A stretch of DNA of 64,000 nucleotides from Streptococcus pseudopneumoniae (GTDB taxonomy: Bacteria > Bacillota > Bacilli > Lactobacillales > Streptococcaceae): positions 43,323 through 107,322 of the forward strand of contig NZ_JUQX01000059.1 in assembly GCF_001074565.1 (NCBI RefSeq), written 5' to 3'. Below the pieces are notes generated by a model, which did no database searches, had not been told where the DNA came from, and was given only the letters and a program-made list of their open reading frames with translations. This document shows positions 29,583 through 39,117 of this stretch, piece by piece (position 1 is the first letter of the stretch; the number at the start of each line of letters is the position of its first letter). The translations under genes and the position numbers were made by a program.

Positions 29583-29688
29583 ACTCCGTCTTGATTAGCG
29601 TGCCTGTGTAAGTAGGGACTGAGAGTATTTCCCTGTGAAGGGCAACTGGCACAAGACGTGTGTGAGAATTTTCTAACAGACACGGAGT
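29583..29688 (+). ncRNA. Multi-hairpin leader RNA of the conjugation operon
   Basis: The 333-base gap 29407-29739 contains, besides the terminator and promoter, this region. ACTCCGT (29583-29589) pairs with ACGGAGT (29682-29688), closing an arm GTGCC (29600-29604) / GGCAC (29648-29652) with inner AGGGA (29614-29618) / TCCCT (29630-29634), and a second arm with AGAA/TTCT near 29664-29673. It looks like a junction RNA. The start codon of the first conjugation gene is 52 bases downstream. I do not recognise an Rfam family; structure is by eye. Confidence 0.55.
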
Positions 29689-29739
29689 TTATCGTTACCA
29701 GACTTAAACGATGCGACAAACTAGATAAAGGAGTTAATC

Positions 29740-30039
29740 ATGAAGGTAGTAAACTTGTATGATTTAAAACAAATGGGAAATAAAGGTGGTTGTACCATCC
29801 AATTGATTCATCACTTTCCTTTTGGTATGGGCTTAGGACATCTAAAAAAAGACTACATTGAATTTAAACGTGTTGGTATCATTGATGGAAAAGCAGTAGA
29901 AGTTACTCTTCGAGAACCTTATTCGAGAGATCTACTGCAGGTTGTCAAGTCAATTAAGCAACGTCAAAAATTGATAGCTTATCGTTATAAAGAAGGAAAG
30001 CTGCTATTTGTGAAGAAGGAGGCATCAGATGTCCTCTGA
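29740..30039 (+). CDS. Conserved ICE protein, first gene of the conjugation operon
   Basis: 99 residues, basic, with alternating short strands and helices. Begins after AAAGGAG. It overlaps the next gene by 11 bases and leads directly into the VirD4 gene, so it belongs with the transfer module. I recognise the type from streptococcal ICEs but not a function. Confidence 0.65.
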   Translation: MKVVNLYDLKQMGNKGGCTIQLIHHFPFGMGLGHLKKDYIEFKRVGIIDGKAVEVTLREPYSRDLLQVVKSIKQRQKLIAYRYKEGKLLFVKKEASDVL

Positions 30040-30517
30040 ACAACAGGAACGAATGGCAGTTCAATATGCTGAGCGTAGTCTTTTATTTACTGTAAAAAGT
30101 CTTTTAAAGATTCTAGAATGGTCTAGACGTCAGGCTTTAGCACAGGATTCCGCCTATAAGATAGGGGTGCAGAAATTAGAAGAATTGCTACAATCTCCTT
30201 ATTCGATTGATACGATTAATCTGAAAAAAGATTTTTTAGACAAACCAATTGATATAGAGAAGTTTAAAGCTTTCTTAGAAAAAGAAGAGATTCCTTTAGC
30301 CATCGCTTGGCAAGGGGATTCTCTACATTTCTACACGAAAGACCGTTCGATTCTGGACAATCATTTAGACCATCTGTTAGAAAAAATGGTTAATAATCCA
30401 GAGAAATTAGCTGATTTTACCATGGATAAGTCATTAGACGATGCAATTGATGAGGCTAAATCCCAAATAACCTTTAGACAAGAAGGGGCCGTCAAACAGA
30501 AAGAGATGGTGAGATGA
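30029..30517 (+). CDS. Conserved ICE protein upstream of VirD4
   Basis: 162 residues, mainly helical, with an AAGGAGG site. The last 4 bases overlap the VirD4 start (ATGA), which suggests partnership with the coupling protein. No domain recognised; a possible accessory factor of DNA processing. Confidence 0.65.
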   Translation: MSSEQQERMAVQYAERSLLFTVKSLLKILEWSRRQALAQDSAYKIGVQKLEELLQSPYSIDTINLKKDFLDKPIDIEKFKAFLEKEEIPLAIAWQGDSLHFYTKDRSILDNHLDHLLEKMVNNPEKLADFTMDKSLDDAIDEAKSQITFRQEGAVKQKEMVR

Positions 30518-32394
30518 TGTACAGTGGAAAGAAATTCCTACTATTCTCACTGTTAGGTATCTTACTAGGCTATCTTTTTCATCGTTTGACGCTTTTGTAT
30601 GATTCCTATACTGGAAATACCTTAGATAAATGGACTCATCTTCTGATGGAAGGTCAAGATGAAGTTCTTCAGTCGCCATGGAATGTTTCCTTTACTGGAA
30701 AATCAAGTGCTTTTTTTCTACTAGGCTTTGTGATGATGTTGCTGGTTTATCTCTATTTAGAGACTGGTAAAAAACAATACCGAGAAGGGGTAGAATACGG
30801 GAGCGCTCGTTTTGGAACTCTAAAAGAAAAGAAGCTCTTTTACGGTAAGGAATTTTCTCATGATACAATCTTAGCACAAGATGTTCGTTTGACATTATTA
30901 GATAAAAAACCACCCCAATATGATAGAAATAAGAATATTGCGGTAATCGGAGGTTCAGGAAGTGGGAAGACATTTCGCTTTGTGAAACCCAATCTGATTC
31001 AGATGAATAGTTCTAATATTGTAGTGGATCCTAAAGATCACTTGGCCGAGAAAACAGGCAAACTCTTTTTAGAACATGGCTACCAAGTAAAGGTGTTAGA
31101 TTTAGTCAATATGAAGAACTCAGATGGCTTCAATCCTTTTCGCTATATAGAGACAGAAAATGATTTGAATCGCATGCTGACGGTTTATTTCAATAACACC
31201 AAAGGCTCTGGCTCCCGTAGTGATCCATTTTGGGATGAAGCTTCTATGACTTTGGTACGAGCTTTAGCCTCTTACTTGGTCGATTTCTATAACCCACCTA
31301 AAACAAGAGAACAGCTCATAGAAGAAAGTCGATTAAGTCAAAAGGAATATCAAAAATTGTTGAAACGTCAAAAAAGAGAAGTGGAAGAACGAAAAAAACG
31401 AGGGCGTTATCCAAGTTTTGCTGAAATCTCAAAACTCATTAAACACTTATCCAAGGGTGAAAATCAAGAAAAAAGTGTCTTAGAAATTCTATTTGAAAAT
31501 TATGCTAAAAAGTATGGAACTGAAAATTTTACCATGCGAAATTGGGCAGATTTTCAAAATTATAAGGATAAGACTCTGGATTCTGTTATAGCTGTAACCA
31601 CTGCTAAATTTGCCCTCTTCAATATTCAAAGTGTCATGGATTTGACCAAAAGAGATACCCTTGATATGAAGACATGGGGCCAGGAAAAATCAATGGTTTA
31701 CTTAGTTATCCCAGATAACGATAGCACTTTTCGCTTTCTTTCAGCCCTCTTTTTTTCAACCGTATTTCAAACTCTAACAAGACAAGCAGATATTGATTTT
31801 AAGGGTCAATTGCCTCTTCATGTGAGAGTTTACTTAGATGAGTTTGCAAATATCGGAGAAATCCCAGATTTTGCTGAACAAACCTCAACAGTCCGTTCTC
31901 GAAATATGAGTCTCGTTCCTATTCTTCAAAATATTGCCCAACTTCAAGGGCTCTATAAAGAAAAAGAAGCTTGGAAAACCATTTTGGGGAACTGTGATAG
32001 CTTAGTCTACTTAGGTGGTAATGATGAAGATACCTTTAAATTCATGAGTGGCTTACTCGGTAAACAAACCATTGATGTTCGAAATACTAGTCGTTCCTTT
32101 GGCCAGACAGGTTCAGGATCCCTTTCTCATCAAAAGATTGCTCGTGATTTAATGACACCTGATGAAGTCGGAAATATGAAACGGCATGAATGCCTGGTTC
32201 GAATTGCCAATATGCCTGTCTTTAAAAGTAAAAAGTACAATTCCACTAAGCATCCAAACTGGAAATACCTAGCCAATCAAGAAACCGATGAACGGTGGTG
32301 GAACTATCAAATCAATCCTTTAAATCAAAGACAAGAAAATCATCTTGAAGGCCTTAGAATTCGTGATTTAACTTTTGAATCTAGTTTAAAATAA
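30514..32394 (+). CDS. VirD4/TraG-type conjugative coupling ATPase
   Basis: 626 residues. Two membrane helices near the N-terminus (about 8-26 and 68-85), then Walker A GGSGSGKTFRF at about 146-156, the NIVVDPKDHL segment, and Walker B VYLDEFANIGEIPDF at about 438. This is the TraG/VirD4 family that links the relaxase-DNA complex to the transfer channel at the membrane. It is translated with the upstream gene. The downstream genes encode channel components. Confidence 0.93.
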   Translation: MMYSGKKFLLFSLLGILLGYLFHRLTLLYDSYTGNTLDKWTHLLMEGQDEVLQSPWNVSFTGKSSAFFLLGFVMMLLVYLYLETGKKQYREGVEYGSARFGTLKEKKLFYGKEFSHDTILAQDVRLTLLDKKPPQYDRNKNIAVIGGSGSGKTFRFVKPNLIQMNSSNIVVDPKDHLAEKTGKLFLEHGYQVKVLDLVNMKNSDGFNPFRYIETENDLNRMLTVYFNNTKGSGSRSDPFWDEASMTLVRALASYLVDFYNPPKTREQLIEESRLSQKEYQKLLKRQKREVEERKKRGRYPSFAEISKLIKHLSKGENQEKSVLEILFENYAKKYGTENFTMRNWADFQNYKDKTLDSVIAVTTAKFALFNIQSVMDLTKRDTLDMKTWGQEKSMVYLVIPDNDSTFRFLSALFFSTVFQTLTRQADIDFKGQLPLHVRVYLDEFANIGEIPDFAEQTSTVRSRNMSLVPILQNIAQLQGLYKEKEAWKTILGNCDSLVYLGGNDEDTFKFMSGLLGKQTIDVRNTSRSFGQTGSGSLSHQKIARDLMTPDEVGNMKRHECLVRIANMPVFKSKKYNSTKHPNWKYLANQETDERWWNYQINPLNQRQENHLEGLRIRDLTFESSLK

Positions 32395-32414
32395 AAATAG
32401 AAAAGAGGAAATAG

Positions 32415-32657
32415 ATGATTACGCATTTTAAATGTTTTGTTTATGGAGTAGACGCAAGTGCTATGTTTGCACAAGCTATGTCTTTGTTACAGAAGGGATT
32501 GATTGCGGTTGGTGCCTTTCTCGTTGTTGTAGGGATTGTCAACCTAGCAACCAATATTAAAGATGGTGGACCAGGTGTTCGGAATGCCATTCTTGAAATT
32601 GTCGGTGGAGTTATGGTCGGGGCTGCTGGAGCCTTTGTAACTCAGATTTCAATTTAA
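32415..32657 (+). CDS. Maff2-like small membrane protein, VirB2 pilin candidate
   Basis: 80 residues with two hydrophobic helices separated by a short polar loop (ATNIKDGGPGVRN). GAGGAAATAG precedes ATG. Size and position after VirD4 and before the VirB6-like gene match the Maff2 family of ICE proteins. A VirB2/TrbC-like role is inferred from topology and location, not shown. Confidence 0.7.
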   Translation: MITHFKCFVYGVDASAMFAQAMSLLQKGLIAVGAFLVVVGIVNLATNIKDGGPGVRNAILEIVGGVMVGAAGAFVTQISI

Positions 32658-32673
32658 GAGGATAAACAATGAC

Positions 32674-33528
32674 ATGAATTTTAGTTTAGTCTCACCCTTT
32701 GTTTACCTTGCATCTGAAAAAATATCAGCTGAAAATTTATTTGAAGGATTTAATGTGGATTTACAATCTACGGTAGATCTGATTAAATCTCTATCTAGCT
32801 ATAATCCAACAGTTTGGACTTATATGTCTAGTATTACTAAAAGTGTCATGCAACCTCTTGGAGTTGCGATTTTATCAGTTGTTCTCATCCTAGAATTTTC
32901 AAAGATGGCAAAGAAAATTGCTAACTCAGGTGGAGCGATGACCTTTGAAGCATTAGCGCCGATGTTGATTAGTTATATTATGGTCGCAGTTGTAATTACC
33001 AATACTACCGTTATTGTAGAAGCTATCATCGGGATTGCGAGTCACGCCATTGAACAAGTGGCCTCGATTGTGGCTCACGGTGGGGCGAAGTATGATACAA
33101 TCTCTGGATTAAAAGGGTCAGGATTTATTGGCCGGATGATTGTGGGCTTTTTCGCACTCCTCATTTGGCTAGTTCGGATAGTAAGTGCAGCCATGGTCAA
33201 TCTTTTGGTATCCATTCGATTTATTCAACTCTACCTTATGATTCCATTTGCCCCTCTTACGATTCCAACATTTTTAAGTGATGAGTGGAAGTCTATTGGT
33301 ATTGGCTATTTAAAAAATATTATGGTCTATGCGGTACAAGGGGTTCTTATTTTTCTGATTGTTTCTCTTGTTCCTTTGTTTGAATCTGCTGGGAAAATAG
33401 CCGTTTCAAATGGTGCAGGAGTCCTGCAATCTCTTGCGATTATGTTTGGTAGTTTAATACAAGCTATCTTACTGATTATTGCCCTCGTTGGTTCTCAACG
33501 TACGGCTCGCTCAATCTTAGGTATGTAA
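32674..33528 (+). CDS. VirB6/TrbL-like channel membrane protein
   Basis: 284 residues with about six membrane helices and an unusual N-terminal extracellular or cytoplasmic segment of about 45 residues. An ATG six bases earlier (32668) is closed at once by a stop, so 32674 is the start. It is of the CD0415/CD1112 type of ICE proteins that occupy the VirB6 place. A strong hairpin follows the gene. Confidence 0.78.
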   Translation: MNFSLVSPFVYLASEKISAENLFEGFNVDLQSTVDLIKSLSSYNPTVWTYMSSITKSVMQPLGVAILSVVLILEFSKMAKKIANSGGAMTFEALAPMLISYIMVAVVITNTTVIVEAIIGIASHAIEQVASIVAHGGAKYDTISGLKGSGFIGRMIVGFFALLIWLVRIVSAAMVNLLVSIRFIQLYLMIPFAPLTIPTFLSDEWKSIGIGYLKNIMVYAVQGVLIFLIVSLVPLFESAGKIAVSNGAGVLQSLAIMFGSLIQAILLIIALVGSQRTARSILGM

Positions 33529-33534
33529 TTAGAT

Positions 33535-33568
33535 AAAGGCTAGGAAGTGATTGCTTCTTAGCCTTTTT
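33535..33568 (+). terminator. Attenuator-like hairpin inside the transfer operon
   Basis: AAAGGCTAGGAAG (33535-33547) pairs with CTTCTTAGCCTTT (33554-33566), one G-U pair, then two more T. It lies between the VirB6-like and PrgI genes, so it should lower expression of the distal transfer genes unless antitermination occurs. Confidence 0.75.
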
Positions 33569-33581
33569 AGAAAGGAAAGTC

Positions 33582-33941
33582 ATGAATACACGTGTCTTTA
33601 AAGACATCTCAAAATACCAACACAGGGCTTGGTTAGGTTTCACCACAAGACAAATCATCTTTGTTTTACCAGCCTTTATTGTCACAATTATTGTTTTGGG
33701 CTTGAATCTCTTTTTCTGGCAATTTGGAGATTGGTTTGTTTACGGTTTTGTGTTTGCTTTTACCATTCCCCTCATGCTTTTTGGAGTCTATAAACCCAAT
33801 GATTTATATTTTGAACATTATTTGAAATACCGTCTTCATTTTGAATTAACGGTTCCCCTACGCACAATTACAGGAAAGAAAGGACCTGAACATGAAAAGA
33901 AAATCAAATACATTAAAGAAACAAAAAACTTCAATGACTAA
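33582..33941 (+). CDS. PrgI family type IV secretion membrane protein
   Basis: 119 residues, two adjacent membrane helices (about 24-70), then a PNDLYFEHYLKYRLHFELTVP segment typical of the PrgI family (VirB3-like). AAAGGAAAG precedes ATG. The 3' end overlaps the VirB4 gene by 50 bases. It would sit in the inner part of the transfer channel with VirB4. Confidence 0.85.
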   Translation: MNTRVFKDISKYQHRAWLGFTTRQIIFVLPAFIVTIIVLGLNLFFWQFGDWFVYGFVFAFTIPLMLFGVYKPNDLYFEHYLKYRLHFELTVPLRTITGKKGPEHEKKIKYIKETKNFND

Positions 33942-36249
33942 TAAAAAGGAAAAAGTTAAAGGGAAAAAAGAGGAAGTGTTACCATCAACGGCTAATACTC
34001 TTTCTTATCAAGCCCTGTATCAAAATGGTCTGATGCAGGTAAAAGAAGATTATTTCTCACAAAGCTATTTACTTGGTGATGTCAATTACCAGACCGTTGG
34101 TTTAGAAGATAAGGGCGCAATCATTGAGAAGTATTCTGATTTGATTAACTCCCTAGATGACCAAACCAACTTCCAATTGACCATCTTTAATAAAAGATTG
34201 AATTTAGAAAAGTTTAGACAAAGTGTTTTGTATGAGGAAAAAGAAGATGGATATGATACCTATCGTAAAGAATTGAATCGGATGATGAATCAGAATTTAG
34301 ACAGTGGTGAAAATAATTTTTCAGCTGTGAAACTGATTAGCTTTGGTAGAAAGGATTCTAATCCCAAACAAGCCTATCGTTCCTTGTCCCAAATAGGAGA
34401 ATATTTCAAGAGTGGTTTCTCAGAAATTGATGCACGATTTGAATCCTTGGCTGGAGAAGACCGTGTCAACTTGTTGGCCGATATGCTTAGAGGAGAACAC
34501 CATCTTCCTTTTTCTTACCGTGATTTAACCAGATCTGGTCAGACAACTCGTCACTTCATAGCACCAAATCTCTTGGATTTTAAAAACAAGAATTACCTAC
34601 AAATTAATGACCGCTTATTGCAGATTGTCTATGTGAGAGACTACGGCATGGAATTAGGGGATCAGTTTATTCGAGACCTCATGCAAGGAGATTTGGAATT
34701 GATTGTGAGCCTCCATGCCCAAAGTTCGACCAAGGCAGATGCCATGAAGAAACTACGTACAAAGAAGACCTTGATGGAATCTCAAAAGATTGGGGAACAA
34801 CAAAAACTTGCTCGTACAGGTATCTATTTAGAAAAAGTAGGCCATGTTTTAGAAAGCAATATCGATGAAGCTGAGGAACTCTTAAAAACCATGACAGAGA
34901 CAGGAGATAAACTATTTCAAACAGTATTCTTGATTGGTGTCTTTGGTCAGGATGAAGAAGAACTCAAACAAGCTCTAGACACGATTCAACAAGTGGCCGG
35001 CTCAAATGACCTAATGATTGATAAACTTCCATATATGCAAGAAGCAGCCTTTAATAGTTTGCTGCCATTTGGTTGTGATTTTTTAGAGGGAGTATCACGG
35101 AGTTTATTAACGTCTAATGTAGCAGTGAACTCTCCATGGACTTCAGTAGACTTACAAGACCGCAGTGGGAAATATTACGGTATCAATCAAATCTCAAGCA
35201 ATATTATTACCATTGATCGCAGCCTATTAAATACACCGTCTGGTCTGATTTTAGGGACATCTGGAGCTGGGAAAGGGATGGCAACCAAGCATGAAATTAT
35301 CACGACCAAAATCAAAGAATCTGGTGAAAATACTGAAATTATCATTGTGGATCCAGAAGCAGAGTACAGTGTCATTGGACGGGCTTTTGGTGGAGAAATG
35401 ATTGATATTGCGCCAGATTCCCAAACCTATCTCAATGTCCTTGACTTGTCTGAGGAAAATATGGATGAAGATCCTGTAAAGGTAAAATCAGAATTTCTTT
35501 TATCTTTTATCGGCAAGTTATTGGATAGGAAAATGGATGGAAGAGAAAAATCGATTATCGACCGAGTTACCAGACTCACCTATCAGTCATTTAAAGAGCC
35601 TTCTTTGGAAGAATGGGTCTTTGTATTGAGCCAACAACCAGAAGAAGAAGCGCAGAATTTGGCACTTGATATGGAACTGTATGTCGAAGGTTCTCTTGAT
35701 ATTTTTTCTCATAAAACAAATATTCAGACAGGATCCAATTTCTTAATCTATAATGTTAAAAAGTTAGGAGATGAGCTGAAACAAATCGCTCTTATGGTTG
35801 TTTTTGATCAGATATGGAATCGTGTCGTTCGGAACCAAAAATTAGGGAAGAAGACCTGGATTTATTTTGATGAAATGCAGCTTCTCTTATTAGATAAATA
35901 TGCCAGTGATTTCTTCTTTAAATTGTGGAGTCGTGTCAGAAAATATGGAGCTAGTCCGACTGGGATAACCCAAAACGTCGAAACCTTATTGTTAGATCCA
36001 AACGGTAGACGGATTATTGCAAATAGTGAATTTATGATTCTCCTTAAGCAAGCAAAAAATGATAGAGAAGAACTGGTTCAACTCTTAGGTTTGTCAAAAG
36101 AACTCGAAAAATACCTAGTCAATCCAGAAAAAGGGGCAGGACTAATAAAAGCTGGTTCCGTTGTCGTTCCCTTTAAAAATAAGATTCCTCAAGGTACACA
36201 ATTGTTTGATATCATGAGTACAGATCCTGATAAAATGGCTTCTAATTAA
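33892..36249 (+). CDS. VirB4-type conjugative ATPase
   Basis: 785 residues. Start 33892 is chosen since AAAGGACC lies before it, while the later ATG at 33934 has no ribosome site. Lys-rich N-terminal tail, then the VirB4 N-domain, Walker A LGTSGAGKG at about 453-461 and Walker B TWIYFDEMQLLL at about 655. It powers assembly and substrate passage of the transfer channel. It is in the order VirB6-PrgI-VirB4-VirB1 found in streptococcal ICEs. Confidence 0.93.
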   Translation: MKRKSNTLKKQKTSMTNKKEKVKGKKEEVLPSTANTLSYQALYQNGLMQVKEDYFSQSYLLGDVNYQTVGLEDKGAIIEKYSDLINSLDDQTNFQLTIFNKRLNLEKFRQSVLYEEKEDGYDTYRKELNRMMNQNLDSGENNFSAVKLISFGRKDSNPKQAYRSLSQIGEYFKSGFSEIDARFESLAGEDRVNLLADMLRGEHHLPFSYRDLTRSGQTTRHFIAPNLLDFKNKNYLQINDRLLQIVYVRDYGMELGDQFIRDLMQGDLELIVSLHAQSSTKADAMKKLRTKKTLMESQKIGEQQKLARTGIYLEKVGHVLESNIDEAEELLKTMTETGDKLFQTVFLIGVFGQDEEELKQALDTIQQVAGSNDLMIDKLPYMQEAAFNSLLPFGCDFLEGVSRSLLTSNVAVNSPWTSVDLQDRSGKYYGINQISSNIITIDRSLLNTPSGLILGTSGAGKGMATKHEIITTKIKESGENTEIIIVDPEAEYSVIGRAFGGEMIDIAPDSQTYLNVLDLSEENMDEDPVKVKSEFLLSFIGKLLDRKMDGREKSIIDRVTRLTYQSFKEPSLEEWVFVLSQQPEEEAQNLALDMELYVEGSLDIFSHKTNIQTGSNFLIYNVKKLGDELKQIALMVVFDQIWNRVVRNQKLGKKTWIYFDEMQLLLLDKYASDFFFKLWSRVRKYGASPTGITQNVETLLLDPNGRRIIANSEFMILLKQAKNDREELVQLLGLSKELEKYLVNPEKGAGLIKAGSVVVPFKNKIPQGTQLFDIMSTDPDKMASN

Positions 36250-36260
36250 GGGGAAGGTAA

Positions 36261-39074
36261 ATGAAGGATAAGAGAGAAATCATACGTGCCCGAAAGGCAT
36301 TTAGAAGAAGTCTAAAAGATGAGAAGAAATTCTTGAAAAAAGGAAAGAAGGAGGTGAGAAAACAGAAAAAAGATTCCGCTGTACTGGATGAAAAAGCATG
36401 GAAAAAAGAGATAAAGCAAAAGTTAGAGGAGATGAGAGAAGCTTCAAAGGAGAGAGTAAAACAAGCAAATGAAGACTACAATCATATTCTTCAAAATAGT
36501 CCTCCATCTCTTTTGACTCGTAAAGAATTAAGAGACAGACGATTGCCTCATGCTAGGAAACGATTGAAAATAGCCAAGAAGCAATTTAGAGAAGCCAAGG
36601 TAGAAGCAAAAGAAGAAAGAAAAGAGAGTCGTAAAGAAAGAAAAACCAATCAAAAATTTCTCTACGGTCAGGAATCGAAACATAAATCTAATTTTTTCTT
36701 TCAAGGGAAGAGTTTAGAAGAATTAAAAGCTAAGAAAGAAGTCAAGGCCGCAAAAGAGAATCTAAAATCTACTAAACAAGCCTATAAGTCCAAAAAAGTC
36801 AGTAGGAAAGCCAAAACTTTTCTTTATGTCCTTGGACGTGAAGGTGGAGAGTTAGCTTCAGAAAATGAAGATTTAGAAGGTTATCGCACTCTACAAGAGA
36901 CCATTAGAAAAGGGAAACGCTACAGTCGGCTTTCTTATAACATTGGGAAAGCTAGTGTCAAAACAGGACAAGCAACAGGTCGTTTTACCAAGAAAAGACT
37001 GACCAACACAAAAGAGCGATACCATCATTTTAAGGATGGAAAAGGATGGAAACTAGCGAAAGATAATCCAAGCTCCTTTAAAAATCAGTTTCGAAAATTA
37101 AAGAAACAAGGTCTTACAAGTGTCCGAAATATCTATCAAAAACTAAAAGCAGCCTTTTCCTTCTTTACATTTGCGGCTGGAAATCCTGTAACCTGGAGAG
37201 TTGGAGGATTAGTTTTTCTTCTCTTACTTATGATGAGCTTCTTTTTAGGATTTTCATCTGCTAGTTTGATTCAACAAGATGAATTTGAATTAACAAAAGC
37301 TTATACCCACCTAACTTGGGAAGACGCAGAACATACTCGTACAAATGACAAAGGCATTACCTATTACACAAAAGTTGATGATGTGATGGGATATATGAAC
37401 TTTAAATTCCATGACTATGAGTTACACAAACCAGTTCACTTATTTAGTTCAGAAACTTACAAGGATTATCTGTCTACTTTGTGGCATGATTTAAACGATG
37501 GGGAAGATTTGAAATCCATGCAAGACCTCTATGAAACTCCTAAGTATAAACTATCGAAAGACGATCAAGAAGAAATGAAGGAACTAAAAGAAGAGGGTGT
37601 GTATGCTTCCATGCAGGAATTGGACAATCCATTTGAGGGACAAAGCAACGAAGATAGTCTAACCATGACTTATCGTTATGGATACTATGATTTAGACGGA
37701 AAACCTACCCTTCAGGAGTACATTCTACTAGAAGCGAAGGCTCATCAAACGATTGTTGCACCAATGGATGGAGTTGTATCTCTAGATGGCGACAATGTTA
37801 TTCTTACTAACGGAAAAGGAGAGAATGAGAGTCGATTGACCTTGTATTCTATTCATAATGGCCGTGCGATTGAGGGGACAAGAGTCCTAACGGGTGATAT
37901 TATTGGTGAAACACCAGACGATACAGGTTTGAAAGTTTCCTATCAAAAGTATAAGAACAAGAAAGAAAAATTGGTGTATGTCAATCCGCAATTTTATTTT
38001 CCAAAGGTCATTCAACTTCAGACAACTATCTTACCTGCCATTGGTCAGTTTGGTGGGGATGAGTTTGAACGAGCGAAACATATTTATGAGTTTTTGAAAT
38101 CTCAAGGGGCAAGTCCCCAAGCCATTGCGGCAATTTTAGGAAATTGGTCGGTAGAGTCTTCTATCAATCCTAAACGAGCTGAGGGAGATTATTTATCTCC
38201 TCCAGTTGGCGCTACCGATTTCTCATGGGATGATGAAAGCTGGTTAGCAATTGGAGGTCCAGCCATTTATGGAGGTGCTTATCCTAATATTCTTCATAGA
38301 GGTTTGGGATTAGGTCAATGGACGGATACTGCAGATGGGTCAACACGTCATACGGCTTTATTAAATTATGCACATAGCAAAAATAAGAAGTGGTATGATT
38401 TAGACCTCCAACTTGATTTTATGCTTCATGGGGATAGTCCTTACTATCAAAGTTGGTTAAAGGATTTCTTTGGAAATACGGGTAGTGCAGCCAATCTCGC
38501 CCAACTCTTCCTCACCTATTGGGAGGGAAATTCTGGTGACAAACTACTGGAAAGACAAACTAGAGCAACGGAATGGTATTATCAAATTGAAAAAGGCTTT
38601 AGTCAAACAAATGGAGGACAGGCAAAAAGTGACCCACAATCCCTTGAAGGGGTTCGTGGGGACTTGTATGATCATTCTGTTCCTGGTGGTGGAGATGGTA
38701 TGGCCTATGCCTATGGACAATGTACATGGGGTGTTGCGGCTCGTATGAACCAGTTAGGATTAAAGCTAAAAGGTAGAAACGGAGAGAAGATTTCAATCAT
38801 TAATACCATGGGAAATGGTCAGGACTGGGTTGCGACAGCTTCAAGTCTTGGTGGAGAAACGGGTTCCACACCAAGAGCAGGTGCCATTGTTTCTTTTGTG
38901 GGAGGTACACATGGCACACCAGCCATCTACGGTCATGTGGCTTTTGTCGAGAAAGTATATGATGACGGTTCTTTCCTTGTGTCTGAAACCAACTATGGTG
39001 GCAACCCTAACTATACCTTTAGAAAAATCTCTCAAGCAGATAGTGCCATCAGTTTTGCCTATACAACGAAATAA
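36261..39074 (+). CDS. VirB1-like cell wall hydrolase (lysozyme and CHAP domains)
   Basis: 937 residues. Residues 1 to about 300 are a highly basic coiled-coil-like cytoplasmic region; one membrane helix at about 310-333; a possible degenerate M23 peptidase fold at about 490-565 without clear metal histidines; a phage-tail-type lysozyme domain at about 600-780 (AIAAILGNWSVESSINP); a CHAP amidase/endopeptidase domain at about 810-937 with YGQCTWG and GHVAFVE. It would open peptidoglycan for the transfer channel. Its gene ends at a strong terminator. Confidence 0.88.
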   Translation: MKDKREIIRARKAFRRSLKDEKKFLKKGKKEVRKQKKDSAVLDEKAWKKEIKQKLEEMREASKERVKQANEDYNHILQNSPPSLLTRKELRDRRLPHARKRLKIAKKQFREAKVEAKEERKESRKERKTNQKFLYGQESKHKSNFFFQGKSLEELKAKKEVKAAKENLKSTKQAYKSKKVSRKAKTFLYVLGREGGELASENEDLEGYRTLQETIRKGKRYSRLSYNIGKASVKTGQATGRFTKKRLTNTKERYHHFKDGKGWKLAKDNPSSFKNQFRKLKKQGLTSVRNIYQKLKAAFSFFTFAAGNPVTWRVGGLVFLLLLMMSFFLGFSSASLIQQDEFELTKAYTHLTWEDAEHTRTNDKGITYYTKVDDVMGYMNFKFHDYELHKPVHLFSSETYKDYLSTLWHDLNDGEDLKSMQDLYETPKYKLSKDDQEEMKELKEEGVYASMQELDNPFEGQSNEDSLTMTYRYGYYDLDGKPTLQEYILLEAKAHQTIVAPMDGVVSLDGDNVILTNGKGENESRLTLYSIHNGRAIEGTRVLTGDIIGETPDDTGLKVSYQKYKNKKEKLVYVNPQFYFPKVIQLQTTILPAIGQFGGDEFERAKHIYEFLKSQGASPQAIAAILGNWSVESSINPKRAEGDYLSPPVGATDFSWDDESWLAIGGPAIYGGAYPNILHRGLGLGQWTDTADGSTRHTALLNYAHSKNKKWYDLDLQLDFMLHGDSPYYQSWLKDFFGNTGSAANLAQLFLTYWEGNSGDKLLERQTRATEWYYQIEKGFSQTNGGQAKSDPQSLEGVRGDLYDHSVPGGGDGMAYAYGQCTWGVAARMNQLGLKLKGRNGEKISIINTMGNGQDWVATASSLGGETGSTPRAGAIVSFVGGTHGTPAIYGHVAFVEKVYDDGSFLVSETNYGGNPNYTFRKISQADSAISFAYTTK

Positions 39075-39117
39075 AAGAATCATGTCATCAGTTTAGGTGA
39101 CATGATTCTTATTTTTT
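39075..39117. terminator. Terminator after the VirB1-like gene
   Basis: A perfect 13-bp stem, AAGAATCATGTCA with TGACATGATTCTT, then ATTTTTT. It overlaps the end of the convergent GNAT-like gene and can serve both strands. Confidence 0.92.
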
